Below the pieces are notes generated by a model. That model did not search any database. It was not told the origin of the DNA and saw nothing but the letters and a program-made list of their open reading frames with translations. The translations under genes were made by a program, and so were the position numbers. Of a DNA stretch of 64,000 bases, positions 45,901-52,633 are shown in pieces. The DNA is taken from NCBI RefSeq assembly GCF_030867095.1, contig NC_081826.1, positions 253,746,251-253,810,250 of the forward strand. The letters run 5' to 3'. Each line of letters opens with the position of its first letter. Within the stretch, counting starts at the first letter, position 1. This stretch comes from Alligator mississippiensis (Eukaryota > Chordata > Crocodylia > Alligatoridae).

Positions 45901-48900
45901 TCTCGCTTTGTGCCCAAAGGATCGTTTCCTTAAGGCACAGCCACCCTTCTTGGGCTCCCATCACTTCAAAACTCCTACTCTGCAGTGCATCCTTGACTAA
46001 TCGCCTGAGTTAATTGAAATCAGCTTTCCTAAACTCTAGCACTTTCACCCTACGTTACCTTACCCACTCGACGTCTTATGGTGAATTCTATTATTAGGTG
46101 ATCACTGTCCCCCAGATGGCTACCGATCTGGAGGTCCCCTACCATGTCATCCCCCATTGCCAATACCAGATCCAGTATGGCATTGATGATTTTCTCCAGA
46201 ATCTTACTGGGGATTGAGGTCGGGTTGATTGACCTGTAATTCCCAGGATCTACTTTCCACCCTTTCTTGAAGATGGGTACCACATTGGCCTTCCAGTTTT
46301 CTGGAACTTCACCCGTGCACCACGAGTTTTAAAATATTTTTGCCAATGGTTGGACTATGATACCTGCCAGCTTCTTGAATACTCTGGGGTGTAATCTGTC
46401 AGGACCAGCTGACTTGAAAGTGTCCAGCCTTTCAAGGTGATCCTTTACTAGATCAACACCAGTGCTGGGTATAAATACACCCTCACCCTGGCCGTCCCGC
46501 ATCTTGCTAGGCAGGGCGGTCCCGTCGGACTGATAGAAGACAGATGCAAAGTACCCATTAAGGAGATTTGGCCTTTTCCTGGGTGTCGGTTATCAGATAT
46601 CCCGTTTGGTTCAGCAGGGATCCAACGTTACCCTTGCTTCTTTTCTGACTTCCTACATATCTGAAAAAGGACTTTGTTATCCTTAATATGTGAAGCCAGA
46701 TGGAGCTCAGTTGCAGCCTTGGCTTTCCTGATCCGCTCCCTGCAGGTATGGGCCAGTGCTGAGTACTCTTTGGTGGTACTTCCATCCTTTGTAAGTCTCT
46801 TTTGAGGCGTAGGAGGTCCTCAAGTTCCCTGCTGAGCCAAGGGGGTTGCTGCACCCTTTTGCTACCCTTTCTCTGAGATGGGATGGCCATCCCTTGTGCT
46901 GTCAGGATCGCTTCCATGAGGAGCAACCACTCCTCTTGGGCTCATCTTCCTGTCCAGTCATGGTCCCTTAGGGCCTCAACGAGGCTCCTGAGCCTTGTCA
47001 AAGTCAGCTTTCCTGAAGTCGAGGACTTCTGTATTGCTGACCGACTTGCCAGCTTAATGATGAATGGTAAAGGTGATCAACTCGTGGTTGCTATCACCCA
47101 GCTTCCCATCAATTCTTAGGTCACTGACTAGGTCATCCCGTTTGGCCAGTACCAGGTCCAGCAACACTTTACCTCTCATCAGCTCATAAACTTCTTGGGT
47201 CAAGTAGAGCTCATCCACACACATGAGGAAGGTTTATGACCAATCGGATTTGGCTGAGTGCTCTTCCCATGAGATGTCTGGGTAGTTAAAGTCTCCCATG
47301 ACAACCAGACAAGGTTCCTTGGGTGAATTTGATCTCTTTTATTAGACCAACCCAAATGGTTGGAGAATAGTTATTAAGCAAGCTTTCGGGTTCAAAAACC
47401 CTTTGTCAGGCCCATGACAGCCATGCACCTAGTGTGCAGCCTCAGATACTTAAGGCTGTTTCTGGGTGCAGTGGGTTTGGCCTATAGAAGCTATGGATAT
47501 GTCCTGAGTTTTAAAACCTATCTTGCTAACTGCAGTTGCATCTTTAGAAAGGATTTATTGTTCTAATTGTTAAACCAAAAACTACTCTGCAAGTACTGTA
47601 TTTACTCAAATCTAAGATGACCTGAATTTAAGACATCTCCCCCTATAATTGCATTCTATATATGGAAAAAATTCCAGGTTTTTACAATTTATTTTCCATG
47701 TATAGAATCTAATTTAATTCATTCTTCCCACCATTGCACAGAAGCAGGCACTGGTGGGTGGGGGAGGTTGGTCAAACAGTTTACTCCCTGCTTGTGCCTG
47801 CCCTTCTGCCACTTATGCCCCCTACCTGTCATCTCCCAGTCCCTCTCCATCAGACTCTGCTCTGTGCCAACAGGCTCCATCCCTGTTCTAGAATGGGGCA
47901 CTAAACATGGTCCTGTCCCAGCCCTGTAGCAGCTATGTAGGCTGCTTGCTGCTACTACAAGGCCAGACTGGGGTTGTGCTCAGTGCCCCAGGCTGCAGCA
48001 TGGATGGAGCCAGGGTAAGGGAAGAAGGAAGAGAGGCAGGCAGGGGAGCAGAGGCTGCGTGGTGGGGAGGGATGGGGAAATCGCAGCATGCAGAGGCAGT
48101 CAGGGAGGGGGAGCAGTAGCAGCTGTGGCCTCAGGTAGAGGCTGGAGCCCAAGCCACAGCAGCTCCCTGTTGTGTCTTCCCTCCCTCCCCCCATATTTTA
48201 AGACAAGGGGCTTTTCCTCCCATGTTAAATGGGGAAGAGCATCATCTTTAAATAGAGAAAATACAGTATTTATCTCCACATTCACACTTGCAGAACCTGG
48301 TGGTATTTCAGCAGCTATCAAGAACAGTCATACCTACTGAATTCTGCACATTCCTTTATGTTGTCAAACACTCAGCCAAGGTCATGCACACTGAGGAAGT
48401 CAAGTTATCCTGATAAGAGGGTTCTTCCTTAGAGCAGATGTCTACTTTTCTTCTTGAAAAAATACTCTCTCTTAAGAGGCCAACAGAGTCCTGCTCAAAG
48501 AGCATAAGGGCAGGCTTTGTAGCCACAAATCTACGAATAGCTATATCGCATATCCTTTTCAGGGATACTGAAGTTGATTCAGTCTTATATTTATCAAGCA
48601 GACAAGATAAAGTTGCTACATTCACACTTGCAGCTGTGTGGAAGTGTGAATCAAATTAATTCACACTTAGTAACAAGGGTAACAAGGAACAATGGCCATT
48701 AATTTGACTGAGAGTAGATTCAGGCTAGATACCAGGAGGCACTACTTCACAGTCAGGGCAGCTAGGAGCTGGAACCAACTTCCAAGGGAAGTGGTGCTTG
48801 CCCCTACCCTGGGGGTCTTCAAAAGGAAGCTAGACAGCCATTTGACCCCAGCATCCTTTCCTGCCCATGGCAGGGGGTCGGACTAGATGATCTGCTTAGG

Positions 48901-51004
48901 TCCCTTCTGACCCTACCAACTATGAATTCTGTATGCAGACGAAACCATAAGCCTTTCCTTGAGTATTTCTATGCCACTTGCCTCCTGTCTGTTTTTAAAG
49001 AAGGCTTTGTAAGTATTGCTGGAAGAGGGATGAGGAGGAACTTAATTTTATACTGGAACTATATTATTTTCAGTGGTCTGTCAATTCCACGTAATAAGGG
49101 CATGAATAAACCATCCAGGGGAAAGTGGCAACTGCAGATTAAAAAATTATCACATCTGTTGCATCTAGTCCTCAGCCAGGAACTGCCTTTAAATTATCTG
49201 AAGAACTTATCATAGATGACAACACCGGTGCTGAAGAACAAAGATACTTAAGTTTTCTAGGCTCTGACAATATAGCCTGGATGTAGCTCTCATGTTCTCT
49301 GGACTTCGGAGACCCTAAATCCTCCTGTAGGCCACACTAATGCTGGTGGAGAATTATATGCATCCCTGTAGTCTCTGGCTTGATCCCTGCATTCCTTCTC
49401 ATACCAAGAACCAAAGTCTACTTCCTTAAAGCAGCATGTTAATCAAAACCAAACACCAATGAAGCCTTCTCTGCAAGAACTACTTTCTCTTCTTCAGGAT
49501 TTCTTAAAATGTCTAACAGACTCCAGAGAAACTAGTTTCTCTCCTTCAAAAGGCAAACACTTGAGCATTTACATTGCATTAAGTATATACTACACGAACC
49601 TTTGTCAGGGTAAAACCTTTAAGAGCCTTGCAGAGCTGTGGCAGGTGGTCGTTGGGTATTAACTATCCCCTTCCTTCTACTGTATCTCTGAAACTTAGTT
49701 CAAATGCCAACATTGGCCATTGTTGTAATGCAGTGATGCTCAACCTTTGGCCCCAGAGGGTGGAAGAAAGGTGCAGGGCGACTCCTCAGGCCAAATCCGG
49801 CCCACCACCCTGGCCTTGCATACATTGGCTCAGACCCTGCTGCCTCAACTCCAGTCCCCTGTGCTCTGGTGGGATCTTGTGCACAGGACCATGTCAACTG
49901 GCTTACAGGACTTGGAAATTTGGTGACAAGGGAACAATGGCAGCATTAATTGCCACTACTCCCCCCAACCCTGCCAAATTTCTGCACCCTTGGAGAGCCC
50001 CACAGGCTGGATCACACAGATCCACAGACTGAGGTTTGAACCACCTGGTGCAGTGGTTATCTTACTAGAATATCTAGCTCTAGGGATTGCAGGCAATTAA
50101 GAATACTACTGCCCATCTTTCAAACTATCTTCAGTCCATACTGTAGTTTCTTATTTCTATGTGACAGACTAGAACAGAGGCTGAAAATGCAGACTTATTT
50201 GGAAGCTCAGGATCCACTGTGATACCAAATCTAACTTAAAAAACCCAACAAGAACTGCCTCCTGTCCCCCAAAGTAGTATTAAGAGACAACATGATCCCA
50301 AGGGATGGAGTGACTGCTACATTAATGATGGACTTGAACAGTCACCAGACTAATATTCTCTAAATGTTTGGCCAAAAAAGTGGGGGTGCCAGTTTGAAAC
50401 TGGTCTCAAGTTTGCCCTGAAGCCAGTTTCTCAATCATGCTGAGGGAGAGGGGACAGCCTCTCTCTCAAGAACCCAGCCTTTCCATTCCTAACTGTCCCC
50501 GTCTTCCTCACCCTCTCTTCTAATTTATCTCCTATGGGGAACTTCTCTTCAAAGGGGAAGCACCTAAGACAGTTATTAGAACAAAGGCCACCCAACAAGA
50601 AAACCCTACTCTCTCCAAAGGGTTAAGCAGTCTTTCAGCCTGCACAGACCCCAGCACCCCAAGTTGTCCTCTCCTGACCCTGTACAGTCCTAAAAAGGTT
50701 GGAATTATTGATTAGACAATACCCTGTTGCATATCTAACAGTATAAATTACGAATGCCCACCCTCAAAATGTGGCCATCTTTTCATTCCCTAAATAGGAC
50801 CCCACATTATTTCACTTCTTGGATGGACAAACAGGATAAAATTCTGCTCTAATCAACTCTATAAACAATGTGACAGTGTCTTAGTTTCTTTAGTAGTTTA
50901 TTAAACATATGGTATAATCAGACTAATTTTATTTTAACAGTCGTGGAATAGCAGCTGAACCAGTGTATGCTGGATACTGTCCTCATGAAGCTAGAGGCCC
51001 ATAA
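21667..51004 (+). CDS. HEXB: HEXB, beta-hexosaminidase subunit beta (14 exons)
   Basis: Glycoside hydrolase family 20 enzyme that removes terminal beta-linked GlcNAc/GalNAc from glycoconjugates in the lysosome, as a beta-beta dimer or an alpha-beta dimer with HEXA. Fourteen coding exons join in phase to 543 codons plus stop (human is 556 residues). A hydrophobic signal peptide covers about residues 1-20. The catalytic pair is D339-E340 in HLGGDEV, with substrate-site residues R196 (DTSRHY) and D225 (HWHIVDD), each offset by 15 from human. Sequons are seen at N175, N312, N482, N503 and N506. Exons 3 to 6, 9, 10, 12 and 13 have the usual mammalian HEXB sizes (66, 47, 111, 102, 87, 73, 91, 105), and exon 11 (175) matches HEXB, not HEXA. 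The C-terminus YAGYCPHE is beta-type. The convergent neighbour GFM2 agrees with the human locus. The gene looks intact. Confidence 0.97.
21918..22008 (+). other. HEXB intron 1, 91 bp, GGGGCC-rich
   Basis: Very short intron containing about five near-perfect GGGGCC units (about 21,932-21,965), then GCGCGG repeats, ending TGCCCCAG. Its length is not a multiple of three, so retention would shift the frame. Confidence 0.85.
22009..22157 (+). CDS. HEXB: HEXB coding exon 2
   Basis: 149 nt encoding [10 protein letters not shown], an Arg/Ala-rich stretch and [16 protein letters not shown] (human LLVSITLQSECDAFP). It ends SSEA plus one base before gtgagt. The human PNISS glycosylation sequon is replaced by PGATSS. 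The exon lies within the CpG island. Confidence 0.9.
22590..23065 (-). mobile_element. Old CR1-like LINE 3' coding remnant (-)
   Basis: The minus strand carries a decayed LINE C-terminal pattern: [13 protein letters not shown] near 22,745-22,785, and the plus-strand text CTTCTCTGGACC...CAGTCTCTCTTCATATG is the inverse of the usual RT-end LERVQ...YEERL region. Many breaks; an old insertion in HEXB intron 2. Confidence 0.65.
23785..23912. mobile_element. Terminal part of the TACTGTATTT family (left arm)
   Basis: It starts TACTGTATTTAGCTGAATATAA and holds ACATGGAAAATTT...TAGAGAATCTAATTATTGG. The same subterminal arm occurs inverted at 28,435-28,580 and direct at 37,763 and 47,597. It lies in HEXB intron 2. 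Confidence 0.6.
23925..24180 (+). repeat. G-rich degenerate minisatellite
   Basis: Loosely repeated units of the GGGGCAGGCAGT / GGTAGGGGGACAG type, strongly purine-biased on the plus strand. The overlapping frames inside are artefacts of composition. Possible G-quadruplex DNA in HEXB intron 2. Confidence 0.6.
25446..25512 (+). mobile_element. CR1 3'-end fragment (+)
   Basis: GGTTGGACTAGATGATCTCTTGAGGTCCCTTCC-type text is the conserved CR1 3' end. Only the last part of the element is left. Confidence 0.8.
26418..26685. mobile_element. hAT-like non-autonomous element
   Basis: 268 bp with ends CAGTGTTGGCCAACC and GGTTGGCCACCACTG. The flanking octamers CATTAGAG and TATTAGAA match at six of eight positions. 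It is non-coding and lies in HEXB intron 2. Confidence 0.85.
27630..28434. repeat. GC-rich repeat-like segment in HEXB intron 2
   Basis: It contains CACACAGCAGCAGGAGCC (shared with the hAT-like element at 54,119-54,139), ACCAGCTGGATGCAGCT (compare 56,598-56,618) and CAG/CTG-rich tracts near 28,190-28,230. It is probably a composite of DNA-element bodies. Conflicting frames are not called. Confidence 0.4.
28435..28580. mobile_element. Terminal part of the TACTGTATTT family (right arm)
   Basis: The reverse complement starts TTTACCATATTTATCTGAATTT and carries CATGCATAGAATCTGATTATTGGGGG, the inverse of the arm at 23,785-23,912. The two may be the ends of one element of about 4.8 kb or of two separate insertions. 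Confidence 0.55.
28739..28804 (+). CDS. HEXB: HEXB coding exon 3
   Basis: 66 nt, [22 protein letters not shown] (human YTLLVKEPVAVLKANRVWGALR). The acceptor is TTCTTCTTTCAAAG and the donor is G/gtaaga. Confidence 0.95.
28805..29382 (+). other. HEXB intron 3
   Basis: 578 bp of AT-rich DNA. Nothing recognised. Confidence 0.8.
29383..29429 (+). CDS. HEXB: HEXB coding exon 4
   Basis: 47 nt, [16 protein letters not shown]. The acceptor is TTTTTAG and the donor is AGT/gtaagt. The 47-nt size is the usual one for the hexosaminidase genes. Confidence 0.95.
29430..30464 (+). other. HEXB intron 4
   Basis: The stretch from about 29,840 to 30,250 is GC-richer and could be an unidentified repeat. The rest is AT-rich with nothing recognised. 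Confidence 0.6.
30465..30575 (+). CDS. HEXB: HEXB coding exon 5
   Basis: 111 nt, from [18 protein letters not shown] to the end of [10 protein letters not shown], including DTSRHYLP. It carries the N175 sequon and R196, equivalent to human R211 in the substrate site. Phase 0 at both ends. Confidence 0.97.
30576..31951 (+). other. HEXB intron 5
   Basis: 1.4 kb, AT-rich, nothing recognised. A frame starting at 31,778 merely runs through the 3' end of this intron into exon 6. Confidence 0.7.
31952..32053 (+). CDS. HEXB: HEXB coding exon 6
   Basis: 102 nt, [18 protein letters not shown] then [17 protein letters not shown]225 corresponds to human D240 in the active-site barrel. The acceptor is TATTGCAG and the donor is AAG/gtgagt. 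Confidence 0.97.
32054..33468 (+). other. HEXB intron 6
   Basis: 1.4 kb with short poly-A/T runs (about 32,710 and 32,835). No clear repeat family. Confidence 0.65.
33469..33598 (+). CDS. HEXB: HEXB coding exon 7
   Basis: 130 nt, [20 protein letters not shown] then [20 protein letters not shown] and WGKG. DTPGH is a conserved GH20 motif. The acceptor is TTTCACAG and the donor is AAAG/gtaagt, phase 1. Confidence 0.97.
33599..35198 (+). other. HEXB intron 7
   Basis: 1.6 kb. It contains a MIR/CORE-SINE relic (35,005-35,150). The part at about 34,180-34,440 has TGTTTGCACG half-palindromes and may be a MITE that I could not delimit. Confidence 0.55.
35005..35150 (+). mobile_element. MIR / CORE-SINE relic (+)
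   Basis: Text such as TCTGTCATCTTGGACAAGCC, then TTTTCTCATTTCAAATGG and CAATAATAC, follows the MIR core and 3' consensus. An ancient amniote SINE. Confidence 0.75.
35199..35379 (+). CDS. HEXB: HEXB coding exon 8 (catalytic exon)
   Basis: 181 nt, starting [17 protein letters not shown] and ending [12 protein letters not shown] plus two bases of the W codon. It holds the catalytic D339-E340 and the N312 sequon (NTT). Loop residues 297-302 (GEQPSG) look like the HEXA loop SEPSG rather than the human HEXB loop RQNKLD. The acceptor is TTTATTAG and the donor is TGCTG/gtatga. Confidence 0.97.
35380..36040 (+). other. HEXB intron 8
   Basis: 661 bp, largely occupied by a TIR-type DNA element listed separately. 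Confidence 0.7.
35628..35985. mobile_element. Tigger/pogo-style DNA element (possible)
   Basis: The left end ACAGTAAAAGCTGCATTATC and TGGCACC resembles pogo/Tigger-type termini. The right part has ATAACTGGCATATTTTGTTATCCGGCACC. A GC-rich core holds a direct repeat CCAAGCCCCCACGGCCCAGG (35,744 and 35,781). The right boundary is uncertain. Confidence 0.45.
36041..36127 (+). CDS. HEXB: HEXB coding exon 9
   Basis: 87 nt, [20 protein letters not shown] then KLESYYVQK, split W and K codons at its ends. Size and sequence match human ESNPKIQDFMRQKGFGTDF. Confidence 0.96.
36128..37094 (+). other. HEXB intron 9
   Basis: 967 bp containing the palindromic MITE at 36,340-36,540. The rest is unremarkable AT-rich DNA. 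Confidence 0.7.
36340..36540. mobile_element. Palindromic MITE with 18-bp perfect arms
   Basis: CTTGTGTATCAGCATCCC at 36,377-36,394 is exactly inverted at 36,449-36,466. The pairing continues imperfectly through CATGCTCAAAAATG against CATTTTTAAGCTCA. The outer part contains GCACATGTAAAAGTGCCC. Related copies lie at 3,262-3,562 and 52,070-52,275. No coding potential. Confidence 0.7.
37095..37167 (+). CDS. HEXB: HEXB coding exon 10
   Basis: 73 nt, [20 protein letters not shown] then NGAK. The acceptor is AATTCTAG and the donor is AAG/gtaaga, phase 0. Confidence 0.96.
37168..39083 (+). other. HEXB intron 10
   Basis: 1.9 kb. It contains the TACTGTATTT-family element at 37,763-38,597. The rest is AT-rich with nothing recognised. 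Confidence 0.7.
37763..38597. mobile_element. TACTGTATTT-family TIR element
   Basis: The left end is TACTGTATTTACCTGAATCA. The right end in reverse complement is TTTACCATATTTACTCAAATC. The left subterminal arm (CCAATAACCAGATTCTATAC, ATGGAAAATTATG) matches the other family members. The GC-rich core with GCCACC/GCTGCC runs has only conflicting low-complexity frames. Confidence 0.65.
39084..39258 (+). CDS. HEXB: HEXB coding exon 11
   Basis: 175 nt, starting [20 protein letters not shown] and ending in the [18 protein letters not shown] region. It retains [10 protein letters not shown], with D where HEXA has N and no following R, so the sialic-acid site of the alpha subunit is absent. Its size matches HEXB (HEXA exon 11 is longer). 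Confidence 0.96.
39745..39872 (-). mobile_element. tRNA-headed SINE fragment (-)
   Basis: On the minus strand AGCCTGGTGGTTAGGG resembles a pol III A box, and GCAGGTTCAAATTCC about 35 nt downstream is a good B box. This is the layout of a tRNA-derived SINE head. The tail was not traced. Confidence 0.65.
40130..40262 (-). mobile_element. tRNA-headed SINE fragment (-), second copy
   Basis: On the minus strand AGCATTAGCCCAGCATCTGA, then CCAATTTCAATTCCC, parallels the A- and B-box layout of the piece at 39,745-39,872. It is more decayed. Confidence 0.5.
40530..40860. mobile_element. TIR element (MITE-like)
   Basis: The left end AGGGACCTACTCAAATTATG and the right end (reverse complement AGGGGTCTACTCAAAATC) are inverted. 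The left arm holds GATTTCGTGGATTTCATAG. A similar but unpaired text (CCTACTGAATTCGTGG) occurs at 63,467. Confidence 0.6.
40935..41150 (+). mobile_element. CR1 3'-end fragment (+)
   Basis: It carries the conserved CR1 3' text (AGAAGCTCCATCTGTGGAGG, GGTTGGACCAGGTGATCTCC, GGTCCCTTCCAACCCTAAC) and ends TTATGATTCTA. Confidence 0.9.
41488..41578 (+). CDS. HEXB: HEXB coding exon 12
   Basis: 91 nt, [20 protein letters not shown] then [10 protein letters not shown] plus a split W codon. It carries the N482 sequon (NLT, human N497) and the conserved WGE residues of the active-site wall. Confidence 0.97.
41757..41861 (+). CDS. HEXB: HEXB coding exon 13
   Basis: 105 nt, [20 protein letters not shown] then [14 protein letters not shown]. 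It has two sequons (N503 NVT and N506 NLS) where human has SSKDVRDMDD with none. The acceptor is TTGTACAG and the donor is GG/gtaaga. Confidence 0.96.
42559..43876 (-). mobile_element. Outer CR1, 3' part (-)
   Basis: The minus strand resumes the RT directly after the inserted CR1 ([41 protein letters not shown]) and runs to the CR1 3' end near 42,559. The catalytic box reads FTND instead of FADD, and frames break repeatedly. Together with 46,183-47,305 it forms one 5'-truncated element of about 2.4 kb. Confidence 0.9.
43877..46182 (-). mobile_element. Inner CR1, younger, inserted in the outer CR1 (-)
   Basis: 5'-truncated CR1 of about 2.3 kb starting within the end of the endonuclease ([29 protein letters not shown]). 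A minus-strand frame of 667 codons (43,961-45,964) is open through the whole RT and C-terminal region: [48 protein letters not shown] and the intact catalytic [10 protein letters not shown] stop and a frame change near 46,030-46,070 separate it from the endonuclease remnant. The 3' end has two TCTATGAA units. TTGAT flanks both ends, a candidate target duplication. It cannot be autonomous without the endonuclease and ORF1. Confidence 0.93.
43961..45964 (-). CDS. CR1 reverse transcriptase, 667-codon open frame
   Basis: The longest open frame in the window. It begins in the endonuclease-RT linker ([36 protein letters not shown]), contains RT domains with the FADD catalytic box at about residue 395, and ends at the normal CR1 stop ([11 protein letters not shown]). 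The first ATG is internal to the original protein. The frame lies antisense inside HEXB intron 13; I do not regard it as a host gene. Confidence 0.85.
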   Translation of the reverse strand: MMGAQEGWLCLKETILWAQSETIPMQGKRGKGARRLPWLTREIQGSLRAKRGAHKKWKQGEITKDKYTSSARACREAVRRAKATMELKMASQVKDNKKLCFRYIGSKRKAQGGIGPLLNGQKQLVTDRGDKAELLNEFFASVFLSEGRDKSLTGIVERQQQGARLPCVDPEMVQSHLEELDAFKSAGPDELHPRVLKALADITAEPLAGIFERSWRTGQVPEDWKRANVLPIFKKGRKEDPGNYRPVSLTSILGKIFEKIIKAHICESPAGQIMLRGNQHGFVAGRSCLTNLVSFYDQVTKHLDTGGGVDVVYLDFRKAFNTVSHPILVNKLRGCDLDDYTVRWVANWLKGRTQRVIVDGSVSTWKGVGSGVPQGSVLGPILFNVFISDLDEGAKCTLSKFADDTKLWGEVDTPEGREQLQADLDRLDKWAENNRMQFNKEKCKVLHLGRKNVQHTYSLGNDLLGGTEVERDLGVLVDSKMNMSRQCDEAIRKANGTLSCISRCMTNRSKEVILPLYRALVRPQLEYCMQFWPPHFKRDADNLERVQRRATHMVKGLQTKPYEERLEKLDLFSLRKRRLRGDLVAAYKFITGAQKGIGEDLFTKAPPGVTRNNGHKLAESRFRLDIRRNFFTVRVAKVWNGLPREVVLSPTLGVFKRRLDKHLAGVI
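46183..47305 (-). mobile_element. Outer CR1, 5' part (-)
   Basis: On the minus strand it starts in the endonuclease ([14 protein letters not shown] near 47,260-47,300, then [16 protein letters not shown]), passes the linker ([20 protein letters not shown]) and reaches RT text [20 protein letters not shown] and ILEKII, where the inner CR1 interrupts it. Several frame breaks. The endonuclease is itself 5' truncated. Confidence 0.9.
47310..47412. repeat. Hairpin-bearing repeat fragment
   Basis: It contains CCAACCCAAATGGTTGG (6-bp stem) and GGGTTCAAAAACCC (5-bp stem), separated by TTATTAAGCAAGCTTTC. It begins exactly where the outer CR1 ends. The text looks like a conserved vertebrate repeat end, but I cannot name the family. 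Confidence 0.4.
47597..48271. mobile_element. TACTGTATTT-family TIR element
   Basis: The left end is TACTGTATTTACTCAAATC. The right end in reverse complement is AAATACTGTATTTTCTC, followed by the inverse of the GAGCATCATCTTTAAATAG arm. The left subterminal arm (CATTCTATATATGGAAAA, TATAGAATCTAATT) matches other members. The core is GC-rich and non-coding. Confidence 0.7.
48665..48935 (+). mobile_element. CR1 3'-end fragment (+)
   Basis: Translation [20 protein letters not shown], then [20 protein letters not shown], is the CR1 ORF2 C-terminus. It is followed by the 3' end GGGGGTCGGACTAGATGATC. Confidence 0.93.
49731..50047. mobile_element. hAT-like element (decayed)
   Basis: The left end is CAGTGATGCTCAACC and the right end GGTTTGAACCACCTG. 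The interior holds CCAAATCCGGCCCACC. Flanking octamers match poorly (five of eight). Confidence 0.55.
50941..51004 (+). CDS. HEXB: HEXB coding exon 14 (stop)
   Basis: 64 nt of coding sequence, [20 protein letters not shown] and TAA at 51,002-51,004. It matches human RGIAAQPLYAGYCNHENM with a different, slightly longer tail. The acceptor is ATTTTAACAG. Confidence 0.95.
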
Positions 51005-51190
51005 CTGCCACATGAAGAATCTGCCAAATTACCTAAAGTGCCTCCAAAGGAGATGAATCTGCATATTCAGGATGAGATTTGCACTGACAGTTTTGAATGT
51101 TTGATGTTAATTTTACACTTATAGAATAAAAATTATGTGAATTTGATACAAGCCTTAGGTGGAATAAAAACCATATTTAAAAACCCAATA
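51005..51190 (+). promoter_or_regulatory. HEXB: HEXB 3' UTR with poly(A) signals
   Basis: AATAAA occurs at 51,125-51,130 and again at 51,163-51,168. Cleavage is expected about 10-30 nt beyond one of them, giving a short 3' UTR of roughly 140-190 nt. Confidence 0.75.
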
Positions 51191-51502
51191 GGAGTGAAGA
51201 GATTAACCAATGAACCAAAACTTCCTCAGTCAAACTCTAAATGACAGGTTTTTTCCATACCTAAAAAAACCTATAATTTCAACAGGCACCCGTACCATTA
51301 CTTGACCTAGATGTAAATGCATCTTTAACTTGCAACTGATGTAGGGATTCTTTACAGTAGCATCCTGCAACATGACTACTGCAACCAGATCAATCCGGTA
51401 TTAGTAGATGACAAAAGGACACAAATCCTTTTGGCTCATAGCTTTGTGTAAAGTAGAACTTATTGCCAATAGTTCTCCATTACCTGGCAAATGCTGTTAT
51501 AA

Positions 51503-51526
51503 TACACACACACACACACACACACA
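51503..51526. repeat. (AC)n microsatellite
   Basis: About twelve uninterrupted AC units. Confidence 0.95.
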
Positions 51527-52069
51527 TTAAATACTCTTGTCAAATATATATGCTTACAAGTTTGGGGTAAGTGTAGAAGGTAAGTTTTATCTCAATTTAC
51601 GTCTAATCAATCCTTAAATTTACTTTGTAACTCTTGCAAGGGAAAAATGAAACTAGGTAGGTCTCTTCTGTGCTTCTTTCTCTGGTAACTTTCAACAAAT
51701 ACTGTAAATCTACAACAGTGAATTACTGACAGGCTAACCCCCACATCATTCGTTGCTCAAGGGTTGATTCATACCTCAAGCTAGACTTTGAGCTTGTATA
51801 ACAGTGCTAAGAATTCAATTTTAAATGAGTCAATTAATATTAGGCACAATCACTTTTACAAAAAAAAATTCTATACTTCTCTTAAACAGCATTTTCCCCT
51901 GTCTTTCAAAGGATTTTTTTTTGCCCTATCCATCTTGCCATAAAGTACATAGTCTGTTTACTCTCTCTTTTATGCTGCTTTAGCAGTTAAGTTCAGGATG
52001 CCCTGGATCAAAGAGTTTATACTTATGTCCTCACAGCTTCACACACCAGAAATAATAATTATGATCACC

Positions 52070-52275
52070 TGGGGCATCTTTACACTTTATGTGGATACTT
52101 GGTGGGGGGCACTTTAATTAGAGCAGCTCTGAGAGCCGCTCAAATTAGCGACCCCAGCATCTCATATATCAGCATCTCCACACTTCAAAATGGCAGCAGG
52201 GGCACTTAAATTAAAGCTCATTGAATGATTAATGACAGCGTGTCAGAGCAGCATCCTCACATGTGTACAGGCCTC
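52070..52275. mobile_element. MITE, third copy of the palindromic family
   Basis: It shares TTAGAGCAGCT, TATCAGCATC and TTCAAAATGGCAGCAGGGGC-type blocks with the element at 36,340-36,540. It begins GGGGCATCTTTACACTTTA and ends near CACATGTGTACAGG. It lies in the HEXB-GFM2 spacer. Confidence 0.55.
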
Positions 52276-52309
52276 CTGAAGATCAAACCAAGAAAGAGTG
52301 AAGCGTGAC

Positions 52310-52633
52310 AGTTTCCATTAGTTAAGTTTATTTTTGTAGATGAAACATTTCTTGTAGGGGCTTGGGATGTTGTCTTCAAGACTGCAGCTCTTCTTAAATG
52401 GCTTTTGGGGAAGAATTTTATTTAAATTATATCATCTAAACTATGAAGCTGTTCCAGCATTCCACAGCAGGCTTATCTTTTCCCCTTACACCTTCCACTG
52501 GATAGTTTGGAATACTAAAGCAGCTAACATCACGTACTCTTTGCCATAGCCACTTGGCAGCAAGGAGGCTTGTCAAACGTGTCCCCAAGTAACATTTTAG
52601 TGAAAATAAAGTAACTCTTTGTTCTTCTGCTGA
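52310..52633 (-). promoter_or_regulatory. GFM2: GFM2 3' UTR with poly(A) signals
   Basis: On the minus strand AATAAA is present at plus-strand positions 52,417-52,422 and 52,327-52,332. The 3' UTR is therefore about 230 or 320 nt. Confidence 0.7.

Larger units (their letters stand above)
41862..50940 (+). other. HEXB intron 13, 9.1 kb, repeat-filled
   Basis: The largest insertion-bearing intron of the gene. It holds the nested CR1 pair, a TACTGTATTT-family element, another CR1 3' end and a hAT-like element. Positions 41,862-42,555 and 50,050-50,940 show nothing recognised. Confidence 0.85.
51190..52305. other. HEXB-GFM2 convergent intergenic spacer
   Basis: About 1.1 kb between the two 3' ends. 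It contains the (AC)n tract and the MITE at 52,070-52,275; the rest is AT-rich. Confidence 0.7.
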
